DNA of 64,000 bases from Solibacillus sp. FSL H8-0538 (GCF_038003525.1 NZ_JBBOPI010000001.1:2409001-2473000); one strand, 5' to 3'; counted from the stretch's first letter, positions 35,363 through 47,013 are shown. Numbers and translations are program-made. The notes: generated by a model not told the origin, from the letters alone.

Positions 35363-36574
35363 TTATAAAAACATACCGGCAATTGACGCGCTTAATAGTG
35401 AAGCAAGGGTCCCTGCTACAACGGATTTCATTGCTAATTTTGCAATTGTTGAACGACGGTCCGGGGCCATTGATCCTAAGCCACCGATTAAAATTGCCAA
35501 TGAGCTAAGGTTCGCAAAACCACATAGTGCGAACGAAATGATAATAGTAGTTTTTGGAGATAGTGTATCGATCATCGGAGCAAAGTTTGAGAACGCAACG
35601 AATTCATTTAATACAAGCTTTTGACCAATAAATGAACCAGCTTGTACTGCCTCTGACCAAGGTACACCGATTGCAAAAGCAAGTGGCGAGAATACATAAC
35701 CTAAAATTCCTTCGATCGTTAAGTTATCAAAGCCAATCCAGCCACCGATTCCACCTAAAATACCGTTAAGAAGTGCGATTAATGCGATGAAAGAAAGTAA
35801 CATAGCACCAACGTTTACCGCAAGCTTCATACCGTCAGCCGCACCTTTAGCAGCCGCATCAATAACGTTTGCAGACTCTGTGTCTTTTTCTAATACAAAG
35901 TTCGATTCATCTACGATTTCTGTTTCAGGAATCATTAACTTCGCTAAAACTAAGCCTGCTGGTGCAGCCATGAAGCTTGCTGCAAGTAAGTATTCTAGAG
36001 GAACTCCTAGTAACGAGTAACCCACTAAAACTGAACCTGATACAGATGCTAAACCACCCGTCATAACAGCAAAAAGCTCTGATCTCGTCATTTTATTTAA
36101 AAATGGACGAATAACTAACGGTGCTTCTGTTTGCCCAACGAAAATATTCGCTGCCGCGTTAACAGATTCCGCTTTACTAGTACCTAATAATTTTGATAGT
36201 GTGCCACCGATTAATTTAATGACGAATTGCATAATACCTAAATAATATAGTGCAGAAATTAATGCAGAGAAAAAGATAATGATTGTTAATACGTTTATTG
36301 CAAAAATGAAGCCAACTGACTCAATATCTGCTAAACCACCGAAAACAAATGAAATTCCCTCATTAGCGTAAGAAATTAACTTTTGAACTCCGTTAGAAAG
36401 CGCCAATAACATTTCACGGCCTAATTCCCATTTTAATACGATGAAAGCGAATAATAGTTGAATTACTAAACCAACACCAATTGTACGCCATTTAATTTTT
36501 TTACGATCACTGGATAAAGCTAAAGCGATTCCTAACACGATTGCAATCCCTGCAATTCCCCAAATAATACTCAC
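35363..36574 (-). CDS. nupC: NupC-family concentrative nucleoside transporter
   Basis: CNT-family proton- or sodium-coupled nucleoside importer, 403 aa from GTG at 36574 (VSIIWGIAGIAIV), which has GAGGTG upstream. The open frame continues to 36610 without a better start. About 8-10 membrane segments. Family motifs are VNAAANIFVGQTEAPLVIRPF and ALCGFANLSSLAI. Monocistronic with its own terminator. Several CNT paralogues exist in Bacillales, so the nupC label is by family. Confidence 0.92.
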   Translation of the reverse strand: MSIIWGIAGIAIVLGIALALSSDRKKIKWRTIGVGLVIQLLFAFIVLKWELGREMLLALSNGVQKLISYANEGISFVFGGLADIESVGFIFAINVLTIIIFFSALISALYYLGIMQFVIKLIGGTLSKLLGTSKAESVNAAANIFVGQTEAPLVIRPFLNKMTRSELFAVMTGGLASVSGSVLVGYSLLGVPLEYLLAASFMAAPAGLVLAKLMIPETEIVDESNFVLEKDTESANVIDAAAKGAADGMKLAVNVGAMLLSFIALIALLNGILGGIGGWIGFDNLTIEGILGYVFSPLAFAIGVPWSEAVQAGSFIGQKLVLNEFVAFSNFAPMIDTLSPKTTIIISFALCGFANLSSLAILIGGLGSMAPDRRSTIAKLAMKSVVAGTLASLLSASIAGMFL

Positions 36575-36760
36575 AATGTCACCTCTTTTTATTTTTGAAA
36601 ACCTTTTCATTTTAACTTACATAAATTGACACTCGACATCAAACATCCGAAATATTTACTATATTAACACAGAGTAATAACACAACCTATATAATAGTTT
36701 TTTCACACATTTCTATTATTTTGCTCAATTTCTCCGTAAATATATTGGCGTATAAAAAAA

Positions 36761-36787
36761 AGCAAACCTAATTAATTTAGGTTTGCT
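36761..36787 (-). terminator. recD2 terminator
   Basis: agcaaacct/aggtttgct stem followed by a long T run on the minus strand (A run 36752-36760). Confidence 0.85.
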
Positions 36788-36809
36788 CAATCCTCTATAT
36801 AGTTGGAAG

Positions 36810-39320
36810 TCATTCTGATTTACAAAAGTCAAACGGTGAAATCCCATCCATTCCAATCAGAGGATGAATGTATGGGGCAGTTTCTGTTGTTAAGTTCATT
36901 GGTAGTGCTTCGGCAATTTTATGTGACTCAGAAATATTAAGAATCGCCATTTGCTCCTGTACTTGTTCAGGCTGTTTTTTGATTTTATCGACCTGCACAG
37001 GCTTGGCAGATACTTGTTCCATAGTGACAGTTATTTCCTCTACCTCGTCAATTGCCATCGGATTTAAACGGGCTTTTAGGCTAGTAAGACGGGCAAGATC
37101 ATCCGTCTTCGCCAAACCATTTGCAAGTACATCTGGTTCACCGCATAAAATTAGGAAGCTTTTCGCACGGGTAATACCAGTGTACAAAAGATTGCGGCGT
37201 AGCATTTTAGAATAGCCGCGCACGACTGGCATAATAACTGTTTGAAACTCCGACCCTTGCGATTTATGAATGGAGCAGCAATAGGCTAGCGTAAGCTGAT
37301 TTAAATCACCGCGCTGATACGTTACTTCAATCCCATCATAGGAGACGATGAGTACATCTTGTTTTTCAATTGTTTCCTTCGCTCGTATAATAGAAATCAC
37401 TTCGCCCATGTCCCCGTTAAACACATTGCTTTCTGGCTGATTCACAAGCTGTAATACTTTATCACCAATGCGGTAAATGGTATCACCAAAAACGAGTTCC
37501 TTGCGGGTGCCATCATTTGGGTTTACGAGCTCTTGAATTTGTTTATTCAGTGCATCAATGCCTGCTGGACCTTTGTACATCGGTGCGAGCACTTGAATAT
37601 CCCGGATTGCATGACCTTTTGCTACCGCACTTTTCACAACCTGTGTAACAACGCTCGTTACCTGATTTGCAGAAGCATTAATAAAAGAGCGATCGCTTGT
37701 TTTAGCCGTTAACGTTTCCGGTACAATCCCCTTTTTAATTTGGTGGGCTATGTCAATAATTGTTGAACCTTCAGCTTGTCGGTACACATCTGTTAATTCA
37801 ACTGTTGGAATTTGATTTGATGACAGTAAATCCTTTAATACCTGACCGGGGCCTACTGGTGGTAGCTGGTCCTGATCTCCAACGAATACAACTTGTACAT
37901 CTTCATGTAGTGCCTTGAGTAATTGGTGGGCAAGCCATGTATCCACCATCGACATCTCATCAATTATCACGAGACGTCCTGTTACTTCACGCTCTGTTTC
38001 CTCTTCCTTTTGCTGACCAGTAAAACCGAGCAGACGGTGAATTGTCATCGCTGGCAGTTCTGTCGACTCCGCTAAACGTTTCGCTGCACGTCCAGTTGGC
38101 GCTGCTAAAACAATAGGAAACGGTTCTTCCTTTTGCGCATAATCTTTCGGGTTCAATGACAAGCCGTGAAGCTCGGCATATACTTCAACAAGCCCTCGAA
38201 TAACAGTCGTTTTACCTGTTCCCGGACCGCCCGTTAAAATCATGACCGCAGAGTTTAATGCCGTTTCAATCGCCTGTGCTTGGGTCGGTGCATACGTTAC
38301 GTCATAGCGCTCTTCTACCTCTCCAATTGCTTTGCGAATTTCATCACGAGAAAAGCTTTCACTTTTTTTATTCTTTTCTTTTAAATCAAGAATTTTTGAC
38401 GCAATACCAACTTCACTGAAATAAAGTGATGGTAAGTACAGACGGGTTTCCTCGCCACAAATTTTTGACTCCTCGCGCATTTGAATACAGGCTTGTGAAA
38501 TCGCATCAAATGGAATTTCCACGCCCTGACTTTGCTCAAGTATCCCCTTTACCATGGGAAGTACAATTTCTGCGTCGAGATAAACATGTCCCTCTGATAG
38601 CGCGGCATTCGTTAGCACATGAAAAATTGCCGCCTTAATACGGTCTGGATGATTGCCTGTAATCCCTAATTTAGAGCCGAGTTCATCCGCACGACCAAAG
38701 CCGACACCATCCACTTCTTCAATGAGGCGGTATGGATTTTCGGTTAACATTGAAATGGTTTCTTCACGATATGTTTGGTAAATTTTCATGCCTAGCTGCG
38801 GTCCAAAACCCCATTCGTTCAGCTGAATCATGACACGCTCAAGGCCAAGGTTTTCTTCAATCGTTTGACGGATTGCGAGCTTTTTCTCTGTTGATAAACG
38901 CGGGACCGCATTAAGCGCTTCTGGATCTTCTAAAATACGTTTTAGTGCATTCACGCCAAGCTTTTCTACGATCGTTTCTGCCGTTTTCCGTCCAATGCCA
39001 GTGAATAGATCGCTTGATAAATAATGAACAATGCCCTGTTCTGTCGCTGGCACTTCTTTTTCAAACGTTTCCACTTGAAACTGGATGCCGTATTTCGGAT
39101 GACTTTTCATGACACCCGTAAAACGATAGAGCTCGTCCTCTGTAAGCTGCGGGAAGTAACCGACAACGATCATTTCTTTTTCTTCATATTGCAGATTTGT
39201 TTCTTGAATTTTTACGCGAAGAATCGAGTACATATTCGTCGCATTATGAAAAATTGACACGATGGGACGGCCGAGGATAAATAGCTTATTCATTTCAAAT
39301 AAATCAAGATTTTGTGACAT
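36810..39320 (-). CDS. recD2: RecD2-type DNA helicase
   Basis: 5'-3' SF1B helicase of organisms lacking RecBC, involved in repair and fork progression; YrrC in B. subtilis. 836 aa. The long RecD2-specific N-terminal domain includes helix-hairpin-helix stretches (FTGIGRKTAETIVEKLG). Walker A GGPGTGKTT is near residue 370, Walker B VIIDEMSMVD, and motif III GDQDQLPPVGPG. UvrD-like motif LAYCCSIHKSQGSEF follows. AAGGGGG precedes the ATG. The Gln/Glu-rich C-terminal tail is poorly conserved. Confidence 0.95.
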   Translation of the reverse strand: MSQNLDLFEMNKLFILGRPIVSIFHNATNMYSILRVKIQETNLQYEEKEMIVVGYFPQLTEDELYRFTGVMKSHPKYGIQFQVETFEKEVPATEQGIVHYLSSDLFTGIGRKTAETIVEKLGVNALKRILEDPEALNAVPRLSTEKKLAIRQTIEENLGLERVMIQLNEWGFGPQLGMKIYQTYREETISMLTENPYRLIEEVDGVGFGRADELGSKLGITGNHPDRIKAAIFHVLTNAALSEGHVYLDAEIVLPMVKGILEQSQGVEIPFDAISQACIQMREESKICGEETRLYLPSLYFSEVGIASKILDLKEKNKKSESFSRDEIRKAIGEVEERYDVTYAPTQAQAIETALNSAVMILTGGPGTGKTTVIRGLVEVYAELHGLSLNPKDYAQKEEPFPIVLAAPTGRAAKRLAESTELPAMTIHRLLGFTGQQKEEETEREVTGRLVIIDEMSMVDTWLAHQLLKALHEDVQVVFVGDQDQLPPVGPGQVLKDLLSSNQIPTVELTDVYRQAEGSTIIDIAHQIKKGIVPETLTAKTSDRSFINASANQVTSVVTQVVKSAVAKGHAIRDIQVLAPMYKGPAGIDALNKQIQELVNPNDGTRKELVFGDTIYRIGDKVLQLVNQPESNVFNGDMGEVISIIRAKETIEKQDVLIVSYDGIEVTYQRGDLNQLTLAYCCSIHKSQGSEFQTVIMPVVRGYSKMLRRNLLYTGITRAKSFLILCGEPDVLANGLAKTDDLARLTSLKARLNPMAIDEVEEITVTMEQVSAKPVQVDKIKKQPEQVQEQMAILNISESHKIAEALPMNLTTETAPYIHPLIGMDGISPFDFCKSE

Positions 39321-39487
39321 CCAAGTAGCGCCCCCTTTCTATTTTGTATGCCCATTTTACCATAGGAGCTAAACGCTGTCTTTTGTAAATGAAGCAATTG
39401 TTCTGCCAGTCAGATTTTTCTATAAATTAGCGCACTTAGAATGGTATGATAGAAGAAGAATTTTTTAGGAAAGGTTTGTGAATAGCA

Positions 39488-40243
39488 GTGGAATTTAGAC
39501 CTTGTATTGATTTACATGATGGAAAAGTAAAGCAAATTGTCGGGAGTACCCTCGGACATAAAGATCAAGCGGTTGTCGAAAACTTTACATCTGAGCATGA
39601 TTCAACGTATTTTGCTCAGCTGTTTGCGAATGATAAGTTAACAGGTGGGCATGTCATTATGCTAGGTAGCGGTAACGAAGAAGCGGCTATCCGCGCGTTA
39701 AACGCATATCCAAACGGTTTACAAATAGGCGGTGGTATTACTGCCGATAATGCTAAAATATATATTGATGCTGGTGCATCCCATGTCATTGTGACGTCGT
39801 ATATTTTCCATGACGGAAAGCTAGATATGGAGCATTTACAAAAGCTGATTGCGGCGGTTGGCAAAGATAAGCTCGTCATTGATCTTAGCTGTCGAGCGCG
39901 TGATGGTAAATGGTTTGTTGTCACGGATAAGTGGACGAAATTTAGTGATTTTGAAGTAAATGCAACTTCGATTAAAATGATGGAAAACTATTGTGACGAG
40001 CTACTCATTCATGCGGTCGATGTTGAAGGAAAACGCAGTGGTATGCAAGAGGGCTTAGTAGCAGACTTGGCGAAGTGGACGTCTATTCCGACAACTTATG
40101 CTGGGGGCGTTCGCTCTATCGAAGACTTAAAGCTATTCGAGACAATTGGAAACAATAAACTTCACGTAACAATTGGTTCCGCCCTCGATATTTTCGGAGG
40201 CGATCTTTCATACGAAGACGTTGTTGCATACTGCAAGGAGTAA
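39488..40243 (+). CDS. Eukaryotic-type phosphoribosylformimino-AICAR-phosphate isomerase (HisA/HIS6-like)
   Basis: 251 aa beta/alpha barrel starting at GTG 39488, with AGGAAAGG upstream. FRPCIDLHDGKVKQIVGSTL, GGHVIMLG, LQIGGGITADN, VIDLSCRARDGKW and GSALDIFGGD closely follow yeast HIS6 rather than classical bacterial HisA. HIS6 performs the ProFAR isomerase step of histidine synthesis. It stands alone with no other his gene nearby. Whether it is the only isomerase in the genome cannot be seen here. Horizontal origin is possible. Confidence 0.85.
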   Translation: MEFRPCIDLHDGKVKQIVGSTLGHKDQAVVENFTSEHDSTYFAQLFANDKLTGGHVIMLGSGNEEAAIRALNAYPNGLQIGGGITADNAKIYIDAGASHVIVTSYIFHDGKLDMEHLQKLIAAVGKDKLVIDLSCRARDGKWFVVTDKWTKFSDFEVNATSIKMMENYCDELLIHAVDVEGKRSGMQEGLVADLAKWTSIPTTYAGGVRSIEDLKLFETIGNNKLHVTIGSALDIFGGDLSYEDVVAYCKE

Positions 40244-40304
40244 TTCCGTAAATATGGGCTGCCTCATATCGCTGTGAGAAGGCCCTTTTAAAAACTATTT
40301 AAGC

Positions 40305-40490
40305 ACAAAAACGCTAAAACACCCGCTTAACCTCGACAAGTACTGAAGAGTCCGAAGTGAAGCGGCTCTTTGCATTCGCCCGAGGACAAATAGCGACCTC
40401 AAGGGGCTAGCGATTTCGCCTAGACTTTGCATTTACTTAGTTGACTGTTATCCACAAGGCGAAATTCAATAATTTCTCTTACAACAAAAA
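40305..40490 (+). repeat. Family B dispersed repeat with tail, copy at 40.3 kb
   Basis: cccgcttaacctcgacaagt ... gtccgaagtgaagcggctc ... gcgacctcaaggggctagcg ... cctagac, then a tail ttatccacaaggcgaaatt ... aatttc. It contains a perfect DnaA-box-like TTATCCACA at 40448-40456. It abuts the A run of the terminator at 40491. Confidence 0.8.
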
Positions 40491-40512
40491 ACACCTCCAA
40501 TTGTTAGGAGTG
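40491..40512 (-). terminator. Minus-strand terminator at 40.5 kb
   Basis: cactcct/aggagtg-type stem (cacctcc/ggaggtg with partial pairing) followed by T's on the minus strand. It may be the original hpaB terminator, now separated from that gene by the element at 40512-41109. Confidence 0.55.
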
Positions 40513-41109
40513 CACTGAAAAACTTACGCCTTAATAATGACGAATCTTCTTCAGGTAAAAATAAGGCGCTTCTTGTTCTATTTTGAACAGGAAGTACTTT
40601 ATTTCTTTCTCTATTCCTTACACTTTTTCATTTAGTAGCTTCAATATTCGTTTCAAATAGACAGCAAATATCGTTGTGGCACAACCATTTTGTAAATCGC
40701 CATAAACGAGCTTAAGTAGAGTCTTTCTTGGTTTGAAATAATTTGGAAACACTAACATTAATTAGTTCCTTTTAGAATACAAAAAAATCACTCTTTTTAG
40801 ATGAGAGAATGACGCATTCATTCTTAACAGTTACAAGTTGATTGGAGTGGAGGCGACGACTTCTAGGGGATTAGCGAGCAGCTTGAGACCCTGGACTGAG
40901 GCCAACACGATGTTGGTCACAAAGGCGTTGCCACAGGACGTGGCGTACTTAGCCTTTGTTCCATTGTTACACAGAAGCGGCTCAAGGCTCGCCCCCAGAA
41001 AAGCGTTCGCCGCAACGGAAATCAACGACATCGAAGTAAAAAGCCAGTTCTTAAACGATGTCTCGTTCAAGAACTGGCTAAACTACTTTATTGACTTTTT
41101 CAGTGCCCT
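40512..41109. mobile_element. Degenerate IS-like / composite element with GCACTGAAAAA ends
   Basis: Left end gcactgaaaaac and right end ctttttcagtgc are inverted repeats like those of the 110-bp element at 28621. Inside, the minus strand near 40531-40615 translates to IEKEIKYFLFKIEQEAP and so on, also found near 49155. A copy of a common Bacillales intergenic repeat fills the right half. No intact transposase remains. The insertion is 5 nt past the hpaB stop. Confidence 0.5.
40838..41080 (+). repeat. Family C repeat (gttgattggagtggaggc type)
   Basis: gttgattggagtggaggcga ... gggattagcgagcagcttga ... cggaaatcaacgacatcgaag, then a hairpin agccagttcttaaacga/tcgttcaagaactggct. I recognise the opening as part of a repeat common in Bacillales intergenic DNA. 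Parts recur near 49348 (ggaaatcaacgaaatcgaa). Confidence 0.6.
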
Positions 41110-41114
41110 CAATT

Positions 41115-42563
41115 TCAAGTCGGTGGGCTTTGGTCTAATAGATCCTTCACTCGTTGGACAAATATTTCTTTGTCGTACGTAAAGTATAATTCACTTGAAA
41201 TTTTCACTGGGTCGCCGAAGAAAAACCGCTCGTAAAGTGTTTGGCGCGTTCCAAATGAACTCATAGTTAAATCCCAAGCTAGACGGAATAATTTCACGCG
41301 ATTTTCTGCATCCTCTGCTTTAGCCTGTAAATATTGGTCTAAATCGTTTCGAATTGTCGAGCTAAATGCTTTTTCAGTTGGAATAGCCATTAAACCGCTC
41401 GCACCAAGAAGCTGAATAATGTCAGTAAACCTTGGGTAAATACGCGGAAATACATTGATAGCAACTTGAAGCGTTGTACGGTCTGGGCGCAAATATCCCC
41501 AATCATCTAGTTTTGCTTCGATCTCAGATTTGAGTACTAAAGCTTTCATCGTTTCAAGCGCAATTATTATTTCGGAAATTTTTTCCTGAACATGCTGATA
41601 TTCGGTAATATTAATCGTATTGGCGATCGACTCGACCAGTCCTAAAATGAATTCCGTCTTAATAATTTGCCTTGAAGCAACTTGATGCAAGGAAAATGAT
41701 TTGAACGCACATACATTCATAAAGTTATTTGCGACTTCCAAATTATCATAATAAAATATGCGATTCCACGGCACTAGTACATTATCGAACACCACAATGC
41801 AATCCATTTCTTCAAATCGCGCGCTTAAAGGATAGTTAAACACAGATTCTCCACCAACAAAAGATTCTCTACAAATGAACTTTAACCCTTCACTATTGCT
41901 CGGTATGGCAAATGCGTATGCATCCCCTTCACTTACCATCCATCCCGAAGATATGACGATGATTTCATCCGTCATCCCGCCTTGTGTTGCAAGTAACTTT
42001 GCACCTTTTATAAGGATGCCTTCTTTCGTTCGGTCGATTATTTTTGCAGCAATGGGTTCATCCGTATCCTCAAAATATACTTTAGAACGATTTACTTGAG
42101 GGTTAATAAATGTGTGCGTTAAAGATAAATCTTGCTCACGTGCCATTTCATAGAATGCCTTTAGATTCTCTGGAAAACAATTCTCTTTCCCATTCAAGTA
42201 ATCCGTAGAACAAACAAGGGCTGTTAATACGGTGTTCATATAATCTGGACTTCTCCCCATTAAACCATTCGTTAATTTCGCCCACTGTTGGACCATCAAT
42301 CGTCTTTTTGTCAAATCCTCTTGTTTCTTTGGTTGTAAAAACGACAGTCCTACTTTATCCCCTGTCAGAGGTGAGGGATACGTTAAGTCATCTTTTACTG
42401 CCATTTCATGTTGTAAATCATACAAGGCAGCCTGACTTTTCATAACGCCTTTAAATGCTGGATGTTCTGAAATTTTGCCTGTTACCTGCTCACCATCTAT
42501 CCAAACATTAGTTTTTAGCTGATCAATCCGTTCAATATATTGTTTTCCCGTAATCGCTGCCAT
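41115..42563 (-). CDS. 4-hydroxyphenylacetate 3-monooxygenase oxygenase family (HpaB/YoaI)
   Basis: Flavin-dependent two-component monooxygenase, oxygenase subunit; acyl-CoA dehydrogenase-like fold. 482 aa from the ATG at 42563 (MAAITGKQYIERIDQL), with GGGAG 8 nt upstream. Family patterns are NVWIDGEQV, HTFINPQVNRSK, YYDNLEVANNF and the NVLVPWNRIF stretch. The flavin reductase partner (HpaC) is not in the window. 4-hydroxybutyryl-CoA dehydratase is a related alternative. The C-terminus is followed at once by the 40512-41109 element. Confidence 0.85.
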   Translation of the reverse strand: MAAITGKQYIERIDQLKTNVWIDGEQVTGKISEHPAFKGVMKSQAALYDLQHEMAVKDDLTYPSPLTGDKVGLSFLQPKKQEDLTKRRLMVQQWAKLTNGLMGRSPDYMNTVLTALVCSTDYLNGKENCFPENLKAFYEMAREQDLSLTHTFINPQVNRSKVYFEDTDEPIAAKIIDRTKEGILIKGAKLLATQGGMTDEIIVISSGWMVSEGDAYAFAIPSNSEGLKFICRESFVGGESVFNYPLSARFEEMDCIVVFDNVLVPWNRIFYYDNLEVANNFMNVCAFKSFSLHQVASRQIIKTEFILGLVESIANTINITEYQHVQEKISEIIIALETMKALVLKSEIEAKLDDWGYLRPDRTTLQVAINVFPRIYPRFTDIIQLLGASGLMAIPTEKAFSSTIRNDLDQYLQAKAEDAENRVKLFRLAWDLTMSSFGTRQTLYERFFFGDPVKISSELYFTYDKEIFVQRVKDLLDQSPPT

Positions 42564-42747
42564 ACACACACTCCCACTTTGTATTAGCTGTTATTTTTGG
42601 ACGAAAGAATTCTACTGTAGTATAGTATTTATTTATGGATTCAATTGTTACAAAATATATGACTACTTTTTATCATTGTCCGAGCAAATAAAATAGGTTT
42701 AACAATTATTTTTTTATTTGAGGTAGTCTACGATTAAAGGAGCTTTT

Positions 42748-43080
42748 TTGAAGAAAAAAATTATTACTGTTTTTAGCCTATTACTTCTTGCCGGATGCAC
42801 AGAAGAGCCAAAAACACTGCCGACAGAAACAAATTCACCTGGAAATGGTGTATTAGATGTCCCAACAAATGAAGATAATACCTTACTAAATGATATACCT
42901 GAATACAGTGCTCTAACAGCCCATATTGATTTAATCGCTTATACGGCTCATATTGAAACAGACAACCCTGGTAGCCGCGTGATTTTTTATAAAAATGTTA
43001 GTGGAGTTAAAACATATAAAAGTATTTTTATTAAAATGAAAACCGTCTTAAAATTATCAAGCTCCAAGATGATCGTTTAA
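42748..43080 (+). CDS. Small lipoprotein with probable C-terminal frameshift
   Basis: Starts at TTG 42748 with AAAGGAG upstream. A signal peptide and lipobox (LLLLAGC, Cys at residue 16) are followed by a Thr/Glu-rich linker. As read it is 110 aa and ends KMKTVLKLSSSKMIV. Adding one A to the run at 43033-43036 would instead give KNENRLKIIKLQDDRLIYN ... ending at 43103, a much more natural ending. Either a recent frameshift or a base error. No function can be assigned. The family is unrecognised. Confidence 0.65.
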   Translation: MKKKIITVFSLLLLAGCTEEPKTLPTETNSPGNGVLDVPTNEDNTLLNDIPEYSALTAHIDLIAYTAHIETDNPGSRVIFYKNVSGVKTYKSIFIKMKTVLKLSSSKMIV

Positions 43081-43111
43081 TCTACAACGATCTCCTTCAA
43101 TAAAAAGATTA

Positions 43112-43143
43112 AGCCCTCGAAACAATGGAATGTTTCGAGGGCT
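43112..43143 (+). terminator. Lipoprotein terminator
   Basis: agccctcgaaaca/tgtttcgagggct stem followed by ATTTTTT; placed to serve the lipoprotein gene whose corrected stop would be 43103. Confidence 0.85.
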
Positions 43144-43212
43144 ATTTTTTACTAAAAGGCTATGTTAAATAACTAATTATGCAGTATATCCAGTATTATT
43201 CCCGAAATCACC

Positions 43213-43641
43213 TTACTGCTCAGGATATAGGTTTTTCAAAAAAATAATAGACTGTTCAATAAGCTCCTTTAAAACCTCCGTGCTGATATCGTCTACCTTA
43301 TTAATATAGACACAGGCTTTACCTGATGTATGTTTTCCAAACCGTTGTAAGAATGAATCCCGTTCGGTAAATCCTGTTGCGAAATAAAGACTAATTTTTG
43401 CTTTTCTTGGAGAAAAGCCGACAAATGGGGCATATCCTTCGTGACCAGTTGGATATTTATAATGATAAGAGCCAAAGCCAATAATGCTCGGTCCCCACAT
43501 TTTTGGCTCGTAACCTGAAGTTTCTTCAAAAATTTGTAGCAGTTTAAAGGCATCTGCTCTTTTTTTCGGACTGTCCACCGCTTCAATAAATTCAATGACG
43601 CTTTGAGCTGTTTCAGTTGTTTTCTGCTCGTACTTTGCCAT
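43213..43641 (-). CDS. DUF1801 / YdhG-like protein
   Basis: 142 aa. RADAFKLLQIFEETSGYEPKMWGPSIIGFGSYHYKYPTG is the hallmark stretch of DUF1801 proteins, and SGKACVYINKVDDI follows near the C-terminus. Some relatives have been linked to iron metabolism, but no activity is established here. Monocistronic; GGGAGGAG precedes the ATG. Not in the B. subtilis recD2-TPR interval. Confidence 0.82.
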   Translation of the reverse strand: MAKYEQKTTETAQSVIEFIEAVDSPKKRADAFKLLQIFEETSGYEPKMWGPSIIGFGSYHYKYPTGHEGYAPFVGFSPRKAKISLYFATGFTERDSFLQRFGKHTSGKACVYINKVDDISTEVLKELIEQSIIFLKNLYPEQ

Positions 43642-43734
43642 GTTGAACTCCTCCCTTTTGACTTTCTCTACCTTCGTAAATAATACTCCAAATCAAATTC
43701 ATTCACCATTTCCCTAAATGTAGCTAAAAAAATA

Positions 43735-43764
43735 GCGGTAGGCTTTTGACATCTCCTACCGCTG
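43735..43764 (-). terminator. Terminator of the TPR gene
   Basis: agcggtagga/tcctaccgct stem (imperfect loop) followed by T's on the minus strand, just past the stop at 43769. Confidence 0.8.
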
Positions 43765-43768
43765 ACCA

Positions 43769-44434
43769 CTAGTTTAAACGTTGACTAATCATATCATAAA
43801 TATAGCGTGCTTGATCAAACTCTGGCTGTAATGTATACGCTTGTTTTAAGTGATACATCGCTTTTTCCGTATCCGTCGTTGACACCGCATATAAGACACC
43901 TAAATTGTAATGCGCGTCTGCATTATTCCAGTCTTCATCAATTACAAATTGCAGTTCTTTTAGTGCGTAATCAAACATTTCAAGGGTACATAATAAAATA
44001 CCGTATGATAGACGAATTTGAATATCATTTGGTGCAAGTTCAGCTGCGCGCTGCATAAAAGGAAGCGCCAGTTTATACTGTTCCCCGCGCTCGAAGCATT
44101 TACCTAGCATATAGTAAGCATCTGCTCCCTCAACGCCGTAATCAATTGATTTTTGATATAGTTTTGCTGCTTCTGTATAGCGCTCCGCCTCATAGTACAA
44201 GTTCGCTAAGCCGTAATAAGCTGTTGCTGCTTTTTCATCTACTGTAATCGCCTTTTGGAAGAAACGCTCCGCACGCTCTATATCATTCATCGCTGCAAGT
44301 AAAGTACCAAAATTAATATAACCTACTGCATCTTCTGGGTTTGCATCAATTGCTTGTGTAAACGCTTGTGCTGCGTCCTCATAGTGTTTTTCTTGGAATG
44401 CTTTAATGCCAATTTCGTTAAAATCTATCTTCAT
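43769..44434 (-). CDS. yrrB: TPR repeat protein (YrrB-like)
   Basis: 221 aa made almost wholly of tetratricopeptide repeats (about six), for example KAFQEKHYEDAAQAFTQAI, NLYYEAERYTEAAKLYQKSI and NLGVLYAVSTTDTEKAMYHL. Such proteins bind partners through a helical groove. It is the position of yrrB, between recD2 and mnmA. The partner is unknown. Confidence 0.9.
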   Translation of the reverse strand: MKIDFNEIGIKAFQEKHYEDAAQAFTQAIDANPEDAVGYINFGTLLAAMNDIERAERFFQKAITVDEKAATAYYGLANLYYEAERYTEAAKLYQKSIDYGVEGADAYYMLGKCFERGEQYKLALPFMQRAAELAPNDIQIRLSYGILLCTLEMFDYALKELQFVIDEDWNNADAHYNLGVLYAVSTTDTEKAMYHLKQAYTLQPEFDQARYIYDMISQRLN

Positions 44435-44486
44435 CTAGTTCACCTCAAAAAGATAGACGACCGAAGCCGCCTATTTTATATTGTCT

Positions 44487-44543
44487 AGGCATTCCCGCTA
44501 CACCGAAGCGCTTGTCGGGTGTGAACGGACGCGAATGCCTTTT
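44487..44543 (-). repeat. Family B fragment, reversed orientation
   Basis: On the minus strand aaaaggcattcgcgtccgtt ... gcgggaatgcctagac: the two mirrored ends of family B with most of the core missing. It fills the TPR-mnmA gap. The only B copy in reverse orientation here. Confidence 0.6.
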
Positions 44544-44546
44544 CTC

Positions 44547-46866
<2,320 letters not shown>

Positions 46867-46924
46867 AAAACGTTAAAACTCCTTTAAAAGGTCTACCTTC
46901 AATAGATAGCCTTCATACAATTTT

Positions 46925-47010
46925 AGAATGACACAACTCGCCCAAAATAGGGCGAGTTGATGTTCATACTTATGTGGATGGGAAAGTTATGCTTTCTTAT
47001 CCACTAAAAA
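46925..47010 (+). repeat. Family A two-hairpin repeat, copy at 46.9 kb
   Basis: acacaactcgccc/gggcgagttgatgt, then gtggatgggaaagt/actttcttatccac (with G-T pairs). Almost identical to the 51432 copy. It abuts the A run (47006-47010) of the cymR terminator. Confidence 0.85.
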
Positions 47011-47013
47011 GAT

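Noticed and set aside
40838-41182. 114-codon plus-strand frame over the IS-like element and the hpaB end
   Set aside because: It runs through a known type of intergenic repeat and into the hpaB 3' end; no ribosome binding site or family.
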